The notes under the pieces are model-generated. The model had not been told where the DNA came from, made no database searches, and worked only from the letters and a program-made list of their open reading frames with translations. DNA of 64,000 nt, from positions 413,797,198 to 413,861,197 of the forward strand of contig CM060990.1 in the NCBI GenBank assembly GCA_030765065.1, in the 5' to 3' direction. This DNA is from Deroplatys truncata (lineage: Eukaryota > Arthropoda > Insecta > Mantodea > Mantidae). Below, one piece after another: positions 54,762 to 64,000 of the stretch. Positions within the stretch are counted from its first letter, which is position 1, and every line of letters starts with the position of its first letter. Both the position numbers and the translations under genes were made by a program.

Positions 54762-55463
54762 AAAATGCACGAGGCTGGAATACAAGCTCCAGTCGGCTTT
54801 TGCGAATATCCAGGTAGGTAATCTGGAATGCTGTACGTGGTGCGACAGAAGAGAAACGATGCAGGGGTAATGGTCGCTGGTGTAGGTGTCAGCGACGACG
54901 TTCCACTGAAGACGATGAGCAAGCTGGAGTGAGCAAATGGCAAGGTCCAGGTGAGAGAATGTACCAGAAGAATCAGAAATAAAAGTATTTGCACCTGTAT
55001 TGAGGATGGAAAGATTGAACTGATAAAAAATGTCGGAATGAAGAGTTCCCCTCGCACAAGCCCTTGGCGAACCCCATAGTGGGTGATGGGCATTAAAATC
55101 TCCCAACAGAAGAAATGGTGTTGGGAGAGCGGACAGGAGGGCTCAAATGTCCGCGGGAGCGAGGGGAGACGATGGAGGTGAATATACAGAGCAAACAGAA
55201 AACAAAAAGCCGGGTAAGTGAAGGCGATTGGCAACAGCTTGCAAGTTGGATGTAAGTGTGACAGGTTTAAAATGAACGTCGTTACGCACTAACAACATGA
55301 CACCTCCATGAGCAGGAGTACCCTCCTCCGGTTCAAGGTCGTAGCGAACCGGAGTATATCCTCGGAGATCAAAAGGATCGTGAGGGCGAAGCTTAGTCTC
55401 CTGCAAACATACGACCGTAGGCGAATGGGAACGCAATAAAAGTATCCAGGTCAGGATAGCCAT
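54762..55463 (-). pseudogene. E5 ORF2: endonuclease start
   Basis: This is the E5 endonuclease upstream of the E4 insertion: MAILTW followed directly by ILLLRSHSP (a deletion of about 36 bp near 55444 removes part of the NVRG block with the catalytic Asn), CLQETK, then MGDFNAHHPLWGSP and the SDH block. A frame change lies near 55140. It continues at 28077 on the other side of E4. Confidence 0.88.
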
Positions 55464-55483
55464 GAATAAAAGGGATAAACTGT

Positions 55484-56800
55484 CTACTTAGAAGGGCGGC
55501 TTAAAAGAATCTTTTGCTTAACCTTTGGGCTCGGGCTTTTTGTTTGGAGTTGGTCAGACTCCATAGCTTCCTCGGAGGGAGGGCCCACGCGCTCAGTGCC
55601 AGAAACCGATTCAAGCGCCGTGAATCGGTTCTGGGTGGTGATGGGTGAGGGGTGCCGCTGAGCGCGGCTTGTCCCAGGATCTATCTGAGACTGCGACCTC
55701 CGAGGAGGAGAAGGTGAAATCTTCATACCGCGCGCACGCGGAGGGTCCTTCAGAAAATCTTCCCTACGAAGTTTCTGCTTTGGTTCCTTTTCATGCGACT
55801 TGCGACTTCATTGACTTTGGACCAGGTTTATAGGGCTTGGTAACTGGAGCCTTAATGGACGGCCGGATGGTAGTGGTGGTTAATGCAGTCAAGATGCAGG
55901 TCTGAGTTCAGGCATCCACCCGTGGTACTGGCGAGGCAACAACAGAACTAAATGTGCCAGATCGCAGGAGGGAAGGTTGGCGCGCATGATAACGCCTCCG
56001 GGCCTCAGCGAAGGAGAGTTTTTCCTTTACCCGGATCTCCTGGATCGCCTTCTCGTCCAAGTACCGTGGACAGTCAGCAAACGACGCAGAATGAGACCCT
56101 CTACAATTAGCGCAGACGGGGCTGTTGAACAGGTACCTTCGTGTGATGGCTGGCTACATGTTGCACAGATGTTGGCGGCACTCTTACATGAGACTTGCGT
56201 ATGCCCAAAACGTTGGCATTTAAAACAACGCAGAGGTCTAGGACTATAAGGCCTCACAGAAATCCGTTCGTACCCTGCGGTAGTACTCGTGGGCAGATCG
56301 ACGCCATCAAATGTTAGAAACAGGGTACGACTGGGTATCAATACACCGTCGCGTTTGGCCTGCACTCGATGCACTGCTGTCACCTTTTGATCGGATAAAT
56401 ATTCTACTAGATCCTCGTCCGATATACCATCGAGGCTATGGGTGGTAACGACGTCCTGACAGGAATTCAATGTGCGGTGCTTCTCGACACGGATGGGATA
56501 ACCGTGGAGAAGAGTAGTGCGCAACAAGTTCTTACTTTGCTGATCGGACTTAGTTTGTGCCAATAAGGAACCATTCCGTAGACGAGTGCATGATTGAACC
56601 GCACCACCAATAGCATCTATGCCCTTCTGAATATTAAAAGGGTTCACCTTCGCAAAGTTTTGTCCTTCTTCTGTTCTTGAAATGACCAAGTAACAATCAG
56701 AAGACGGCGGTGCTACTTCTGTTACAATAGCTTTTCGGCGCTTGTTTGTATTAATGGAGGAAGGGTGCTCCATAGCGAGATAAATCCTCCACCATTGCAA
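55484..56800 (-). pseudogene. E5 ORF1, frameshifted
   Basis: The N-terminal part (56800-56027) holds MEHPSSINTNKRRKAIVTEV, the first two knuckles (CFKCQRFGHTQVSC, CATCSQPSHEGTC) and then shifts because one G of ACGGGGGC is lost near 56120. The C-terminal basic tail is in 55484-55726. A further lesion around 55790-55920 breaks the middle. Inactive. Confidence 0.88.
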
Positions 56801-57404
56801 CCGTCTCCGACCTCGGGCTCTGACTTCCCGGGCGTTACCCCGGCTTGGGTGAGTGACCTATGTATACCAGACTCACCCCAGGGTCACACCTCCCAGAACA
56901 TAGACAGAGGGATCCAATCGCCGTCAGAAGTCCAGCAGCTCATGCAATGGCCCCGCGCGGGACTGCAGTTGAACAGCGGATACGAACACAAACCGTACAT
57001 GACGACCCCGGGTGGTGGGGATGACGCCATTACCCACTCACCTAGCTGCGCACCCCGTGCGCGGGTATCCATCAGGCTGTTTCCACGGAGGATTAAAAGA
57101 AAAGATAAAACAAATAAAACTTTGTGGGCGTTTCGCACGCAAGGTAGGCCGGCGGGGAAGAAAAAGAAATGTGCGAATGTCGTGGTGCGAAATGGCCGGA
57201 AAGTGACAAGGGAAGAAAGAAACTATGGTGAGGTGCGGTATGAATGGAATGCAAAGAACGCACGAGAGCCTACCTTGTGTCCACCGGTCACGAGAAGAAC
57301 CCACCTCGACCGGATGGGGTTGAGGGGATGAATATGGCGATGATTGGCTCGGGAACCCCCGTGTGCGCCAAAATCCCGTACTCACATAAGGTGAGCCCCT
57401 GAGG
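56801..57404 (-). promoter_or_regulatory. E5 5' UTR
   Basis: 604 bp like the other 5' UTRs. The terminus is shortened by two bases (CCTCAGGGG in sense). It joins E6 ORF1 in frame by chance, giving the accidental frame at 57038-57571. Confidence 0.75.
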
Positions 57405-57990
57405 TGTCCGCAGAAGATGTAAGACGGCAGCTTCGTTATCTCAAAGGTCAAAAAGACCGTTCGAAGCGGAAACGGCTTGTCGTCCCTCGTCCCAATCAAA
57501 CGGTACGCAGTTATAACACCCTGGTCCGAAAAAAAACAATTAGCGATGTCCTCATTTGAAAGGGCATCCAAACTGGGGGGTCGTCATCACACCACGAGTA
57601 CGCTTGAGCGACGCGTGTTGCTCAACTTTAACGGGGTAAGAACCCAAAACACTCGCCTTTAATAATTTCGCCGGCTGGTGGGCATTGGCCACTTCAACTA
57701 ACAGAGTTCCATCCCTACAGGGGGTTGCATTTTTCACAGTCCACAAATTCTGTCAAGCTCTTTTTGAATGTAAAATGGGCTGATATGCATGGCGTTGGTA
57801 TTCGCAAGAAGCCGCATGAGAAAAAATCGGGGTGTCAAAGAGGTGGAGTGCAGAGGAGCCATGGTCAAAAGGTCCCCTTTTGGAACCGTCGGCGTCAGCC
57901 TGCCATCCGGGGGTTAAAAGAAGAGACACCGAAATCTTACGGTCTGTGCCGGCCTGGAGCACCCACTACAGGCCCGATCTCGAGAAATAC
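57405..57990 (-). pseudogene. E6 ORF1, N-terminal part (divergent subfamily)
   Basis: The minus strand encodes an I-group ORF1 start in shifted frames: FYIQKELDRICGL, VKNATPCRDGTLLVEVANAH, LGSYPVKVEQHASLKRTRGV, then LSNEDIANCFFSDQGVITAY and VFLTFEITKLPSYIFCG. These align with NPFIIQKGIDAIAG, RLRNGSLL, LLHGYPIRVEKH, SDEDLVEYL and LFLTFDGVDLPTSISAG of E1, but with low identity. It is cut before the zinc knuckles by E5's 5' end. The exact start is not clear. Confidence 0.8.
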
Positions 57991-58593
57991 TTCAAAGAAG
58001 TTACCCGCCACTCTCCAATACTGACCGGTATGCGACACTTTGACCACAGGCAGGCCCGACGTTATGCCCCTACCCCGGTATAACCACCGATGGCTCCCCA
58101 CTATAGGCCACGCCGCCTCAACGGAGGCAACGTGGTTTCAGGGGACTTGTGGTTGATCACGTCGGACCCGCCCGTACATCCCAGCGAAACGCGGTCGCTG
58201 AGGTGCCCGAGAGGACCCGGCCTCTCAGGAGCTACGTGGGTGTACATAACTGCGGAACGGCTCCGCACCTAATGTCGCACAAAAGGGGCAGTGGGGAGGG
58301 TCCACTCAACCTTCACGCCTGAGACCTCCGGAGAGCACACAAGTTCGAAGCTGCGCTGAAACCGTGCGACAGTACCACGGAGACAGTAAAGATCCCTGCT
58401 GGTGAGACAGGAGGATATAAATCTAAAGTATTAAAGCTACAAGAAAAGAAATAAGCCTAGAAGAAGAAGACATATAAGTAAGGATGACGACGTGGCAAAA
58501 ACAAACGGCGGTGGAGAGATGATAATTGAGATGAGTGGCTCGGGCACCCCGGGTACGCCTAACCCACACTCACATAAGGTGAGCCCCTGGGGG
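57991..58593 (-). promoter_or_regulatory. E6 5' UTR (divergent)
   Basis: Only the outermost part matches the E1-E5 5' UTRs: the terminus (GGCTCGGGCACCCCGGGTAC, then CTCACATAAGGTGAGCCCCTGG on the plus strand). The inner part is a different GC-rich sequence. The hairpin stem CTCAC/GTGAG at the 5' end is conserved across the subfamilies. Confidence 0.65.
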
Positions 58594-58602
58594 ACTACCT
58601 GC

Positions 58603-59457
58603 CTATGTTACATCTGCAAATATTCATACAGACATGGAATTAATAATGTGGGAAGTAGTCTGCTTTAATATCGTAAGATGGAATACAACATTTGACTTAG
58701 AAAGCACTGGAAGCAAGATGAATGGAACAAAATGCACTCCTAGTGAAAAATCTGTTTATGATGTAATAGCTGTCTTTGTGTTCTGTCTAATTGCCTTACA
58801 TTACACATGCACACGTTGGTGCTAAGCAATACTAAGTGTCTTGTTCTTGCACATTGTCAGCAATATTATATCATGCTGAATGAATGAAAATAATGAATGT
58901 GTTTATTTGGACATTACAAAAACATGAAGTTGTACCTTAAGAGCACTAAATAAGAGATTAATTAAAAGTCTATGGAGAAATAATTATTCACCTGCTGGAA
59001 ACATGCATACAAGAATAAGGAGAATGAAACTCCAGGGAGCTGATTTTTGGAAAACCTAATGTCAGCATGTACTTGGGACAAACTGCAACTTCTATGATCT
59101 CGCAAAACGTTGTCTCTCCTCTAAAACATATGTAATTATGCCAGTGATTCAGGCCTTAACTCTCCAAAGCACAGCCAAATAATGCAAGAAGATATCTGGA
59201 AAGATTAGAGAGAGGAGGTGCAATTATGATTTTATGTGAAGGTATTGGATGAACAGCCTGCATTCTGCAGTAAAGCCAAAAATGAAGAGAAATACTATGA
59301 TTAGTGGAAGAAATGAGCATTAATTAAATACAGAACAATTTATTCACTTTCATGAAATACAGCTTAGAGTGGTTCAAGCCATTTTCATTAGCCTGTGTAG
59401 CACACTTGATTGAATACTTGCTTTTTGTACTCAAAGCTCTATGTTTGATTCCAGCTC
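58603..59457. other. AT-rich sequence, no gene seen
   Basis: Unique-looking DNA right of the tower, starting after the right ACTACCTGC. The longest chance frame (58634-58825) shows no recognisable domain. Confidence 0.5.
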
Positions 59458-59797
59458 ATGATGATGATGATGATGAGATGCGGTTTAAGGGCGCTATACT
59501 ACTAAGGTCATCAACGCCCTTACAATGTATAAAATATAGTCAAAATATAAAAGAACCGCATAATTAAAAACGGCACACAAACCCGCGATGTCCAAAAGCT
59601 AAAAACAACAATACAACAAACCCAAAAACTAACACACTAAAAGCATAGGCAATAAAAGAGTAAAACGTGTCAAGAACTGTAGAATGCGAGGGACATGAGC
59701 ACCATATGTCCACTGGGAAGTAGAGTCCCCATTAAAACACACAGTATAAAATAGCAAAGCTAACGGGCGCTCAACGCTTCAAATGCGCAGATTAAAT

Positions 59798-60720
59798 TCA
59801 GAGTCTTGAATAAAACGTAAAACACACTCTACAGCACGCGCGCCGTCTGCCAAAACGTTGGGTAGGCCAACAGGCAGACCCAAACGAACACGCAATGCAG
59901 CTAAAACCTGACACTCCTCTAAAACGTGACGCACCGTTAAGGGCGATCACACTGCCCACAGAGTGGTGCGGGGTCACCACTCAGCAAATACCTATGACTA
60001 AAAATGCAATGTCCGATACGAAGGCGTGTTAAAATTACCTCTTCCCGACGAGAAGCTCGGGAAGAGGTACCCCAGACTAACGGGAGAGGTTTAACCTCCC
60101 GAAACTTGTTCCACCGGAGGGCGGTCCACTCATCGCTCCAAAGCGAGAGGATGCGGCGACGTAAAACAATAAACAAATCTGATGAGGGAACAACAGAGGT
60201 AAAACTACTGTGTGATAAAATCGCCGATTTGGAAGCGGCGTCGGCAGACTCATTACCTGAGATGCCCACATGACCTGGAATCCACATGAAGGAGACGCTG
60301 ATACCAGAGACACAAACCCCAAAGTGGGTGATGGGCATTAAAATCTCCCAACAGAAGAAATGGTGTTGGGAGAGCGGACAGGAGAGCTCGAATGTCCGTG
60401 AGAGCGAGGGGAGACGACGGAGGTAAATACACAGAGCAAACAGAAAACAAAAAGCCGGGTAAGTGAAGGCAAACGGCAACAGCTTGCAAGTCGCATGTAA
60501 GTGTGATAGTTTGAAAATGAACGTCACCATGAGTAGGAGTACCCTCCTTCAGTTCAAGGTCGTAGCGAACCGGAGTATATCCCCGGAGATCAAAAGGATC
60601 ATGAGGGCGAAGCTTGGGCTCCTGCAAACACACGAAACATTGGTGAATGGGAACGCAATAAAAGTTGCAGTTCCACCCTATGCGATCGAACTCCACGTAC
60701 ATTCCAGGTCAGGATAGCCA
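59798..60720 (-). pseudogene. E7 ORF2: RNase H fused to endonuclease, RT deleted
   Basis: RNase H part: SFMWIPGHVGISGNESADAA, RREEVILTRLRIGHCIFSHR and CGQCD followed by a frame loss near 59945. The endonuclease part (60314-60720) has GDFNAHHPLWG and EPKLRPHDPFDLRGYTPVRY, with a deletion near 60527. An open frame (59937-60530) crosses the junction as ...PITHFGVCVSGISVSFM, so the fusion is partly translatable but lacks any polymerase. Confidence 0.82.
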
Positions 60721-60743
60721 TTAAGAAAAAGGGATAAACTGTC

Positions 60744-62045
60744 TACTAAGAAGGGCGGCTTAGAGTTACCCTTGGTTTAACCTTTGGGCTCGGGCTTGTG
60801 GTACGGAGTTGGTCAGACTCCATAGCCTCCTCGAAGGGAGGGCACACGCGCTCAGAGCTAGAAACCGATTCAAGCACCGTGAATCGGTTCTGGGTGGCGA
60901 TGGGTGAGGGGGGCCGCGGAGCGCGGCTTGTCCCAGGAGCTTCCTGGGACTGCGGCCTCCGAGGAGGAGAAGGTGAACTTTTCTTACCGCGCGCACGCGA
61001 GGGTCCTTCAGAAAATCCTCCCTACGAAGTTCTGCTTGGGTTTCTTTTCAGTGGCTTGCGACTTCATTGACTTTGGACCAGGTTTATAGGGCTTGGTAAC
61101 AGTAGCTTTAATGGACGGCCGGATGGTAGTGGCGGTTAATGCAGTCATGCTCCAGGTCTGAGTTTCGGCATCTACTCGTGGTACTGGCGAGGCAACAACA
61201 GAACTAAATGTGCCAGATCGCAGGGGTGAAGGTTGGCGCACATGATAACGCCTCCGGGCTTCTGCGAAGGAGAGGTTTTCCTTTGCCCGGATCTGCTAGA
61301 TCGCCTTCTCGTCCAAGTACCGCGGACAGTCGGCAAACGACGCAGAATGAGACCCTTTACAATTTACGCAGACGGATGCTGTTGAACAGGTACCTTCGTG
61401 TGAGGGCTGGCTACATGTTGCGCAGATGTTAACGGCACTCTTACATGAGACTTGCGTATGCCCAAAACGTTGGCATTAAAAACAACGCAGAGGTCTAGGA
61501 ATATAAGGCCTCACAGAAACCCGTTCGTACCCTGCGGAAATGCTCGTGGGCAGATCGACGCCATCAAATGTTAGAAACAGGGTACGAGTGCTTACCAATA
61601 CGCCGTCGCGTTTGGCCTGCACTCGATGCACTGCTGTCACCTTTTGATCGGATAGATATTCGACTAGATCCTCGTCCGATATACCATCGAGGCTATGCGT
61701 GGTAACAACGCCCCTACAGGAATTCAATGTGCGGTGCTTCTCAACACGGATAGGATAACCGTGGAGAAGCGTAGCGCGCAAGAAGGTTTTAGTTTGCTGA
61801 TCGGACTTAGTTTGGGCCAATAAGGAACCATTCCGTAGACGAGTGCAGGATTGAACCGTACCAGCAATAGCATCGATGCCTTTCTGAATTACAAAAGGGT
61901 TCACCCTCTCAAAGTTTTGTCCTTCTTCTGTTCTTGATATGACTAAGTTACAACCAGATTTCGGCGGTGCTACTTCTGTTACAATAGTTTTTCGGCGCTT
62001 GGAGAATGGGTGCTCCATAGCGAAATAAATCCTCCACCATTGCAA
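60744..62045 (-). pseudogene. E7 ORF1, broken
   Basis: The N-terminal part (61476-62045) starts MEHPFSKRRKTIVTEVAPPK and stops at CF-stop-CQ, inside the first zinc knuckle (Lys codon changed to TAA near 61478). The knuckle region follows to about 61330, then 61008-61241 has the basic tail (KPYKPGPKSMKSQATEKKPK), which shifts frame at about 61030. Inactive. Confidence 0.85.
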
Positions 62046-62652
62046 CCGTCTCCGACCTCGGGCTCTGACTTCCCGGGCGTTAACCCGGCTTGGGTGAGTG
62101 GCCTATTTATACCTAGCTCACCCCAGGGTCACACCTCCCAGAACATAGACAGAGGTACCCAATCGCCGTCGGAAGTCAGCAGCTCATGCAATGACCCCCC
62201 GCGGGACTGCAGTCGAACAGCGGATACGAACACAAACCCTACATGACGACCCCGGGTGGTGAGGGTGACGCCAATACACACTCACCCAGCTGCGCACCCA
62301 GTGCGCGGGTATCCGTCAGGCTGTGTCCACGGAGGATTAAAAGAAAAGATAAAAGAAATAAAACTGTGTGGGCGTTTCGGATGCAAGGTAGGCCGGTGAG
62401 GAAGAAAAAGAGATGCGTAAATGAATGGACGTGGTGCGAAATGTGCGGAAGTAAAAGAGAAGAAAGAAATGATAGGGAGGACCGACATGGAATGAAATGC
62501 ACAGACGCACGAGAGCTTACCTTGAGTCCCCCTGTCACGAGAACGAACCCACCTCGACCGGACGGGGGTGCAAGGGTGATGATGGCGATGAGTGCCTCGG
62601 GAACGCCGGGTACGCCAACACCCGTACTCACATAAGGTGAGCCCCTGGGGGG
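62046..62652 (-). promoter_or_regulatory. E7 5' UTR
   Basis: 607 bp homologous to copy A's 5' UTR (more like A than E1-E5), ending CTCACATAAGGTGAGCCCCTGG plus extra Gs on the plus strand. Confidence 0.72.
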
Positions 62653-64000
62653 AAAGGCGAAGAAGGACGGTCCGAACAGCTCCCCAGGTTGTGCCACTTA
62701 ATACATGCATAAGATTAAGAGAACGGTCACACTTTGCTTTTAAAAAGGAAATGTGTGAAGTCCAACACAACTTCCTATCAAAGATCAACCCCAAAATTTC
62801 GCCTCGTCTGCAAACGGAAGAAGCTCCGGCCCAAGATGGAGAGAGGGCGGAGGGAAAGCCTTCCGGCGACAGACGGACAAGACGAATAGCAAGCTGGAGT
62901 GAGCAAACTGCAAGGTCCAAATGAGAACATGTACCGGAGGATTCAGAAAGAAACGTGGGCTCACCGGTGTAGAGTATAGAGAGATTGAACTGATCAAAAA
63001 TGTCGAAAAGAAGAGTTCCTCGCACAAGCCCTTGGCGAACCCCACAGGGGGTGATAAGCGTTAAAATCTCCCAACAGGAGAAATGGTGTTGGGAGAGCTG
63101 ACAAGAGATCTCGAAGGTCCGCATTAGCGAGGGGAGACGATGGAGGTGAATATACAGAGCAAACAGAAAAGAAAAAACCGGGTAACTGAAGTCTAATGGC
63201 AACAGCTTGCAAGTCGGACGTAAGAGTGAGACGTTGAAAATGAACGTCGTTACACACTAACAACATGACACCTCCATGAGCAGGAGGACCCTCTTCCGGT
63301 TCAAGGTGTCCCGACAGTCCTCGTTGCACCACGGAACAGGGATACGCTGAGCGTGGGAGGACGAAAGGGCAATGGCCCGCTCGGCGGCAGATAGCAATGT
63401 AGAAGAAAGGTGCTGCACCATTTGGTTAACGTCGGTAAAGGGCAGGTCGGTAAAATGCACGAGGCTGGAATATAATCTCCAGTCGGTTTTTCTGAATATT
63501 CAGGTACGTACTCTGGAATGCTGAACGTGGTGAGAAAACAGAGAAGCGATGCAGGGGCAATGGTCGCTGGAGTAGGTGTCAGCGACGACGTTCCACTGCA
63601 GAGGACTAGCAAACTGGAGTGAGGAAACGGCAAGGTCCAAGTGAGAAAAAGTCCCAAAAGAGTCAGAAATAAAAGTAGGTTTACCTGTATTGAGGATGGA
63701 GAGGTTGAACTAATCAATAATGTCGGAAAGAAGATTTCCCCTCGCACAAGCCCTTGGCGAACACTACAGGGGGTGTTGGCATTAAAATCTCCCAACAGGA
63801 GAAATGGTGCTGGGAGAGCGGACAAGAGATCTCGAAGGTCCGCATTAGCGAGGGGAGACGATGGAGGTGAATATACAGAGCAAACAGAAAAGAAAAAACC
63901 GGGTAAGTGAAGTCTAATGGCAACAGCTTGCAAGTCGGACGTAAGAGTGAGACGTTGAAAATGAACGTCGTTACGCACTAACAACATGACACGTCCATGA
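62653..64000 (-). mobile_element. Rearranged ORF2 fragments of further LINE copies
   Basis: Three pieces in one orientation. 62653-62875 is RT C-terminal sequence (LGLIFDRKLCWTSHISFLKA). It jumps near 62875 to endonuclease sequence, 62880-63306 (LLGDFNAYHPLWGSPRACAR). That jumps at about 63307 to the endonuclease-RT linker and endonuclease, 63307-64000 (VPWCNEDCRDT, then GDFNANTP). The two endonuclease stretches are close relatives sharing bases not seen in the tower copies. The region continues beyond the window. No piece could encode a working protein. Confidence 0.8.

Larger units (their letters stand above)
19001..57404 (-). mobile_element. E5: LINE inside E6, itself host of E1 and E4
   Basis: E5's own sequence is at 19001-20045 (3' UTR, RNase H), about 26094-28077 (RT to endonuclease) and 54762-57404 (endonuclease, ORF1, 5' UTR). 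The target duplications of E1 and E4 link the pieces. The 5' terminus (GTGAGCCCCTGAGG at 57391-57404) is nearly complete. E5's outer flanks do not match each other: E6 RNase H on the left, E6 ORF1 on the right. It therefore has no target duplication and the host segment between is lost. All its ORFs are damaged. Confidence 0.85.
18221..58593 (-). mobile_element. E6: outermost LINE of a nested tower (40 kb with contents)
   Basis: E6 is a more divergent member of the family. Its 3' part lies at 18221-19000 and its 5' part at 57405-58593. ACTACCTGC flanks both ends (18212-18220 and 58594-58602), identifying one insertion. The tail is mixed (ATGATG followed by GAA repeats on the plus strand) and the hairpin stem GGGCGC/GCGCCC is kept (18272-18302). 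Everything between the two parts is younger elements. About 3.9 kb of E6 itself (end of ORF1, endonuclease, RT, start of RNase H) is missing. Confidence 0.88.
59458..62652 (-). mobile_element. Composite LINE E7 (3' end of one copy, 5' half of another)
   Basis: The left end is a family 3' end with (TGATGA)n, hairpin (about 59485-59522, one stem mismatch) and RNase H. At about 60313 the sequence jumps from RNase H directly into the endonuclease, deleting the RT. Then follow endonuclease, ORF1 and 5' UTR to a complete 5' terminus at 62652. The outer flanks do not share a target duplication: unique DNA on the left, LINE RT sequence on the right. This suggests a deletion that fused two nested copies. 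Confidence 0.85.

Noticed and set aside
57038-57571. A 177-codon frame across the E5 5' UTR and E6 ORF1
   Set aside because: Chance in-frame junction of two elements; the C-terminal half is untranslated leader sequence.

Overview
This is eukaryotic, intron-bearing DNA from an arthropod. AT-rich single-copy-looking sequence (roughly 2.6-18.2 kb and 58.6-59.5 kb) is interrupted by GC-rich transposable elements. A large-genome insect is the best guess, possibly orthopteran: mariner and Tc1-like elements are present, and the Tc1 ends and body look like a family I remember from locust genomes. That last point is recall, not a search. No rRNA, tRNA, CRISPR array or bacterial gene was found.

Most of the window is one family of I-group non-LTR retrotransposon (LINE), always on the minus strand. 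A complete copy is about 6.05 kb: a roughly 610 bp 5' UTR; ORF1 (438 codons, gag-like, three zinc knuckles); about 20 nt; ORF2 (1229 codons: AP endonuclease, reverse transcriptase, RNase H, C-terminal CX2CX7HX4C); and a 3' UTR with a TTA/TTG-type microsatellite, a 10-bp-stem hairpin and a (TCA)n tail.

Layout. 1-2600: a LINE copy (A) inserted in the 5' UTR of another copy (A2). 2919-4152: dead mariner. 4190-5830: decayed gene of a repeat-associated uncharacterised protein family. 6590-7110: old RNase H remnant. 8290-8860: long imperfect palindrome. 9377-9537 and 10025-10093: two candidate exons of an unidentified minus-strand host gene. 11118-16085: an old plus-strand LINE with a PHD-finger/SGNH-type ORF1 and an endonuclease, split by a Tc1-like element (12514-15584), itself split by a truncated I-group LINE (13344-15540).

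18221-58593 is a single tower of nested LINEs that target-site duplications let me unpack: E6 contains E5; E5 contains E1 (20046-26093, both ORFs open) and E4; E4 contains E3; E3 contains E2 (42574-48646, nearly intact). Every inner element has the same orientation as its host and reaches the family 5' end. Inside the tower a 4.25 kb segment is present three times in tandem (28078-40844), and the unit ends show two different E3/E5 crossover points, so unequal recombination between nested copies made it.

59458-64000 holds more copies of the family, rearranged by internal deletions. E1 is the only copy here with both ORFs intact and could supply the whole machinery: ORF1 binds the RNA, and ORF2 nicks the target, reverse-transcribes and removes RNA.
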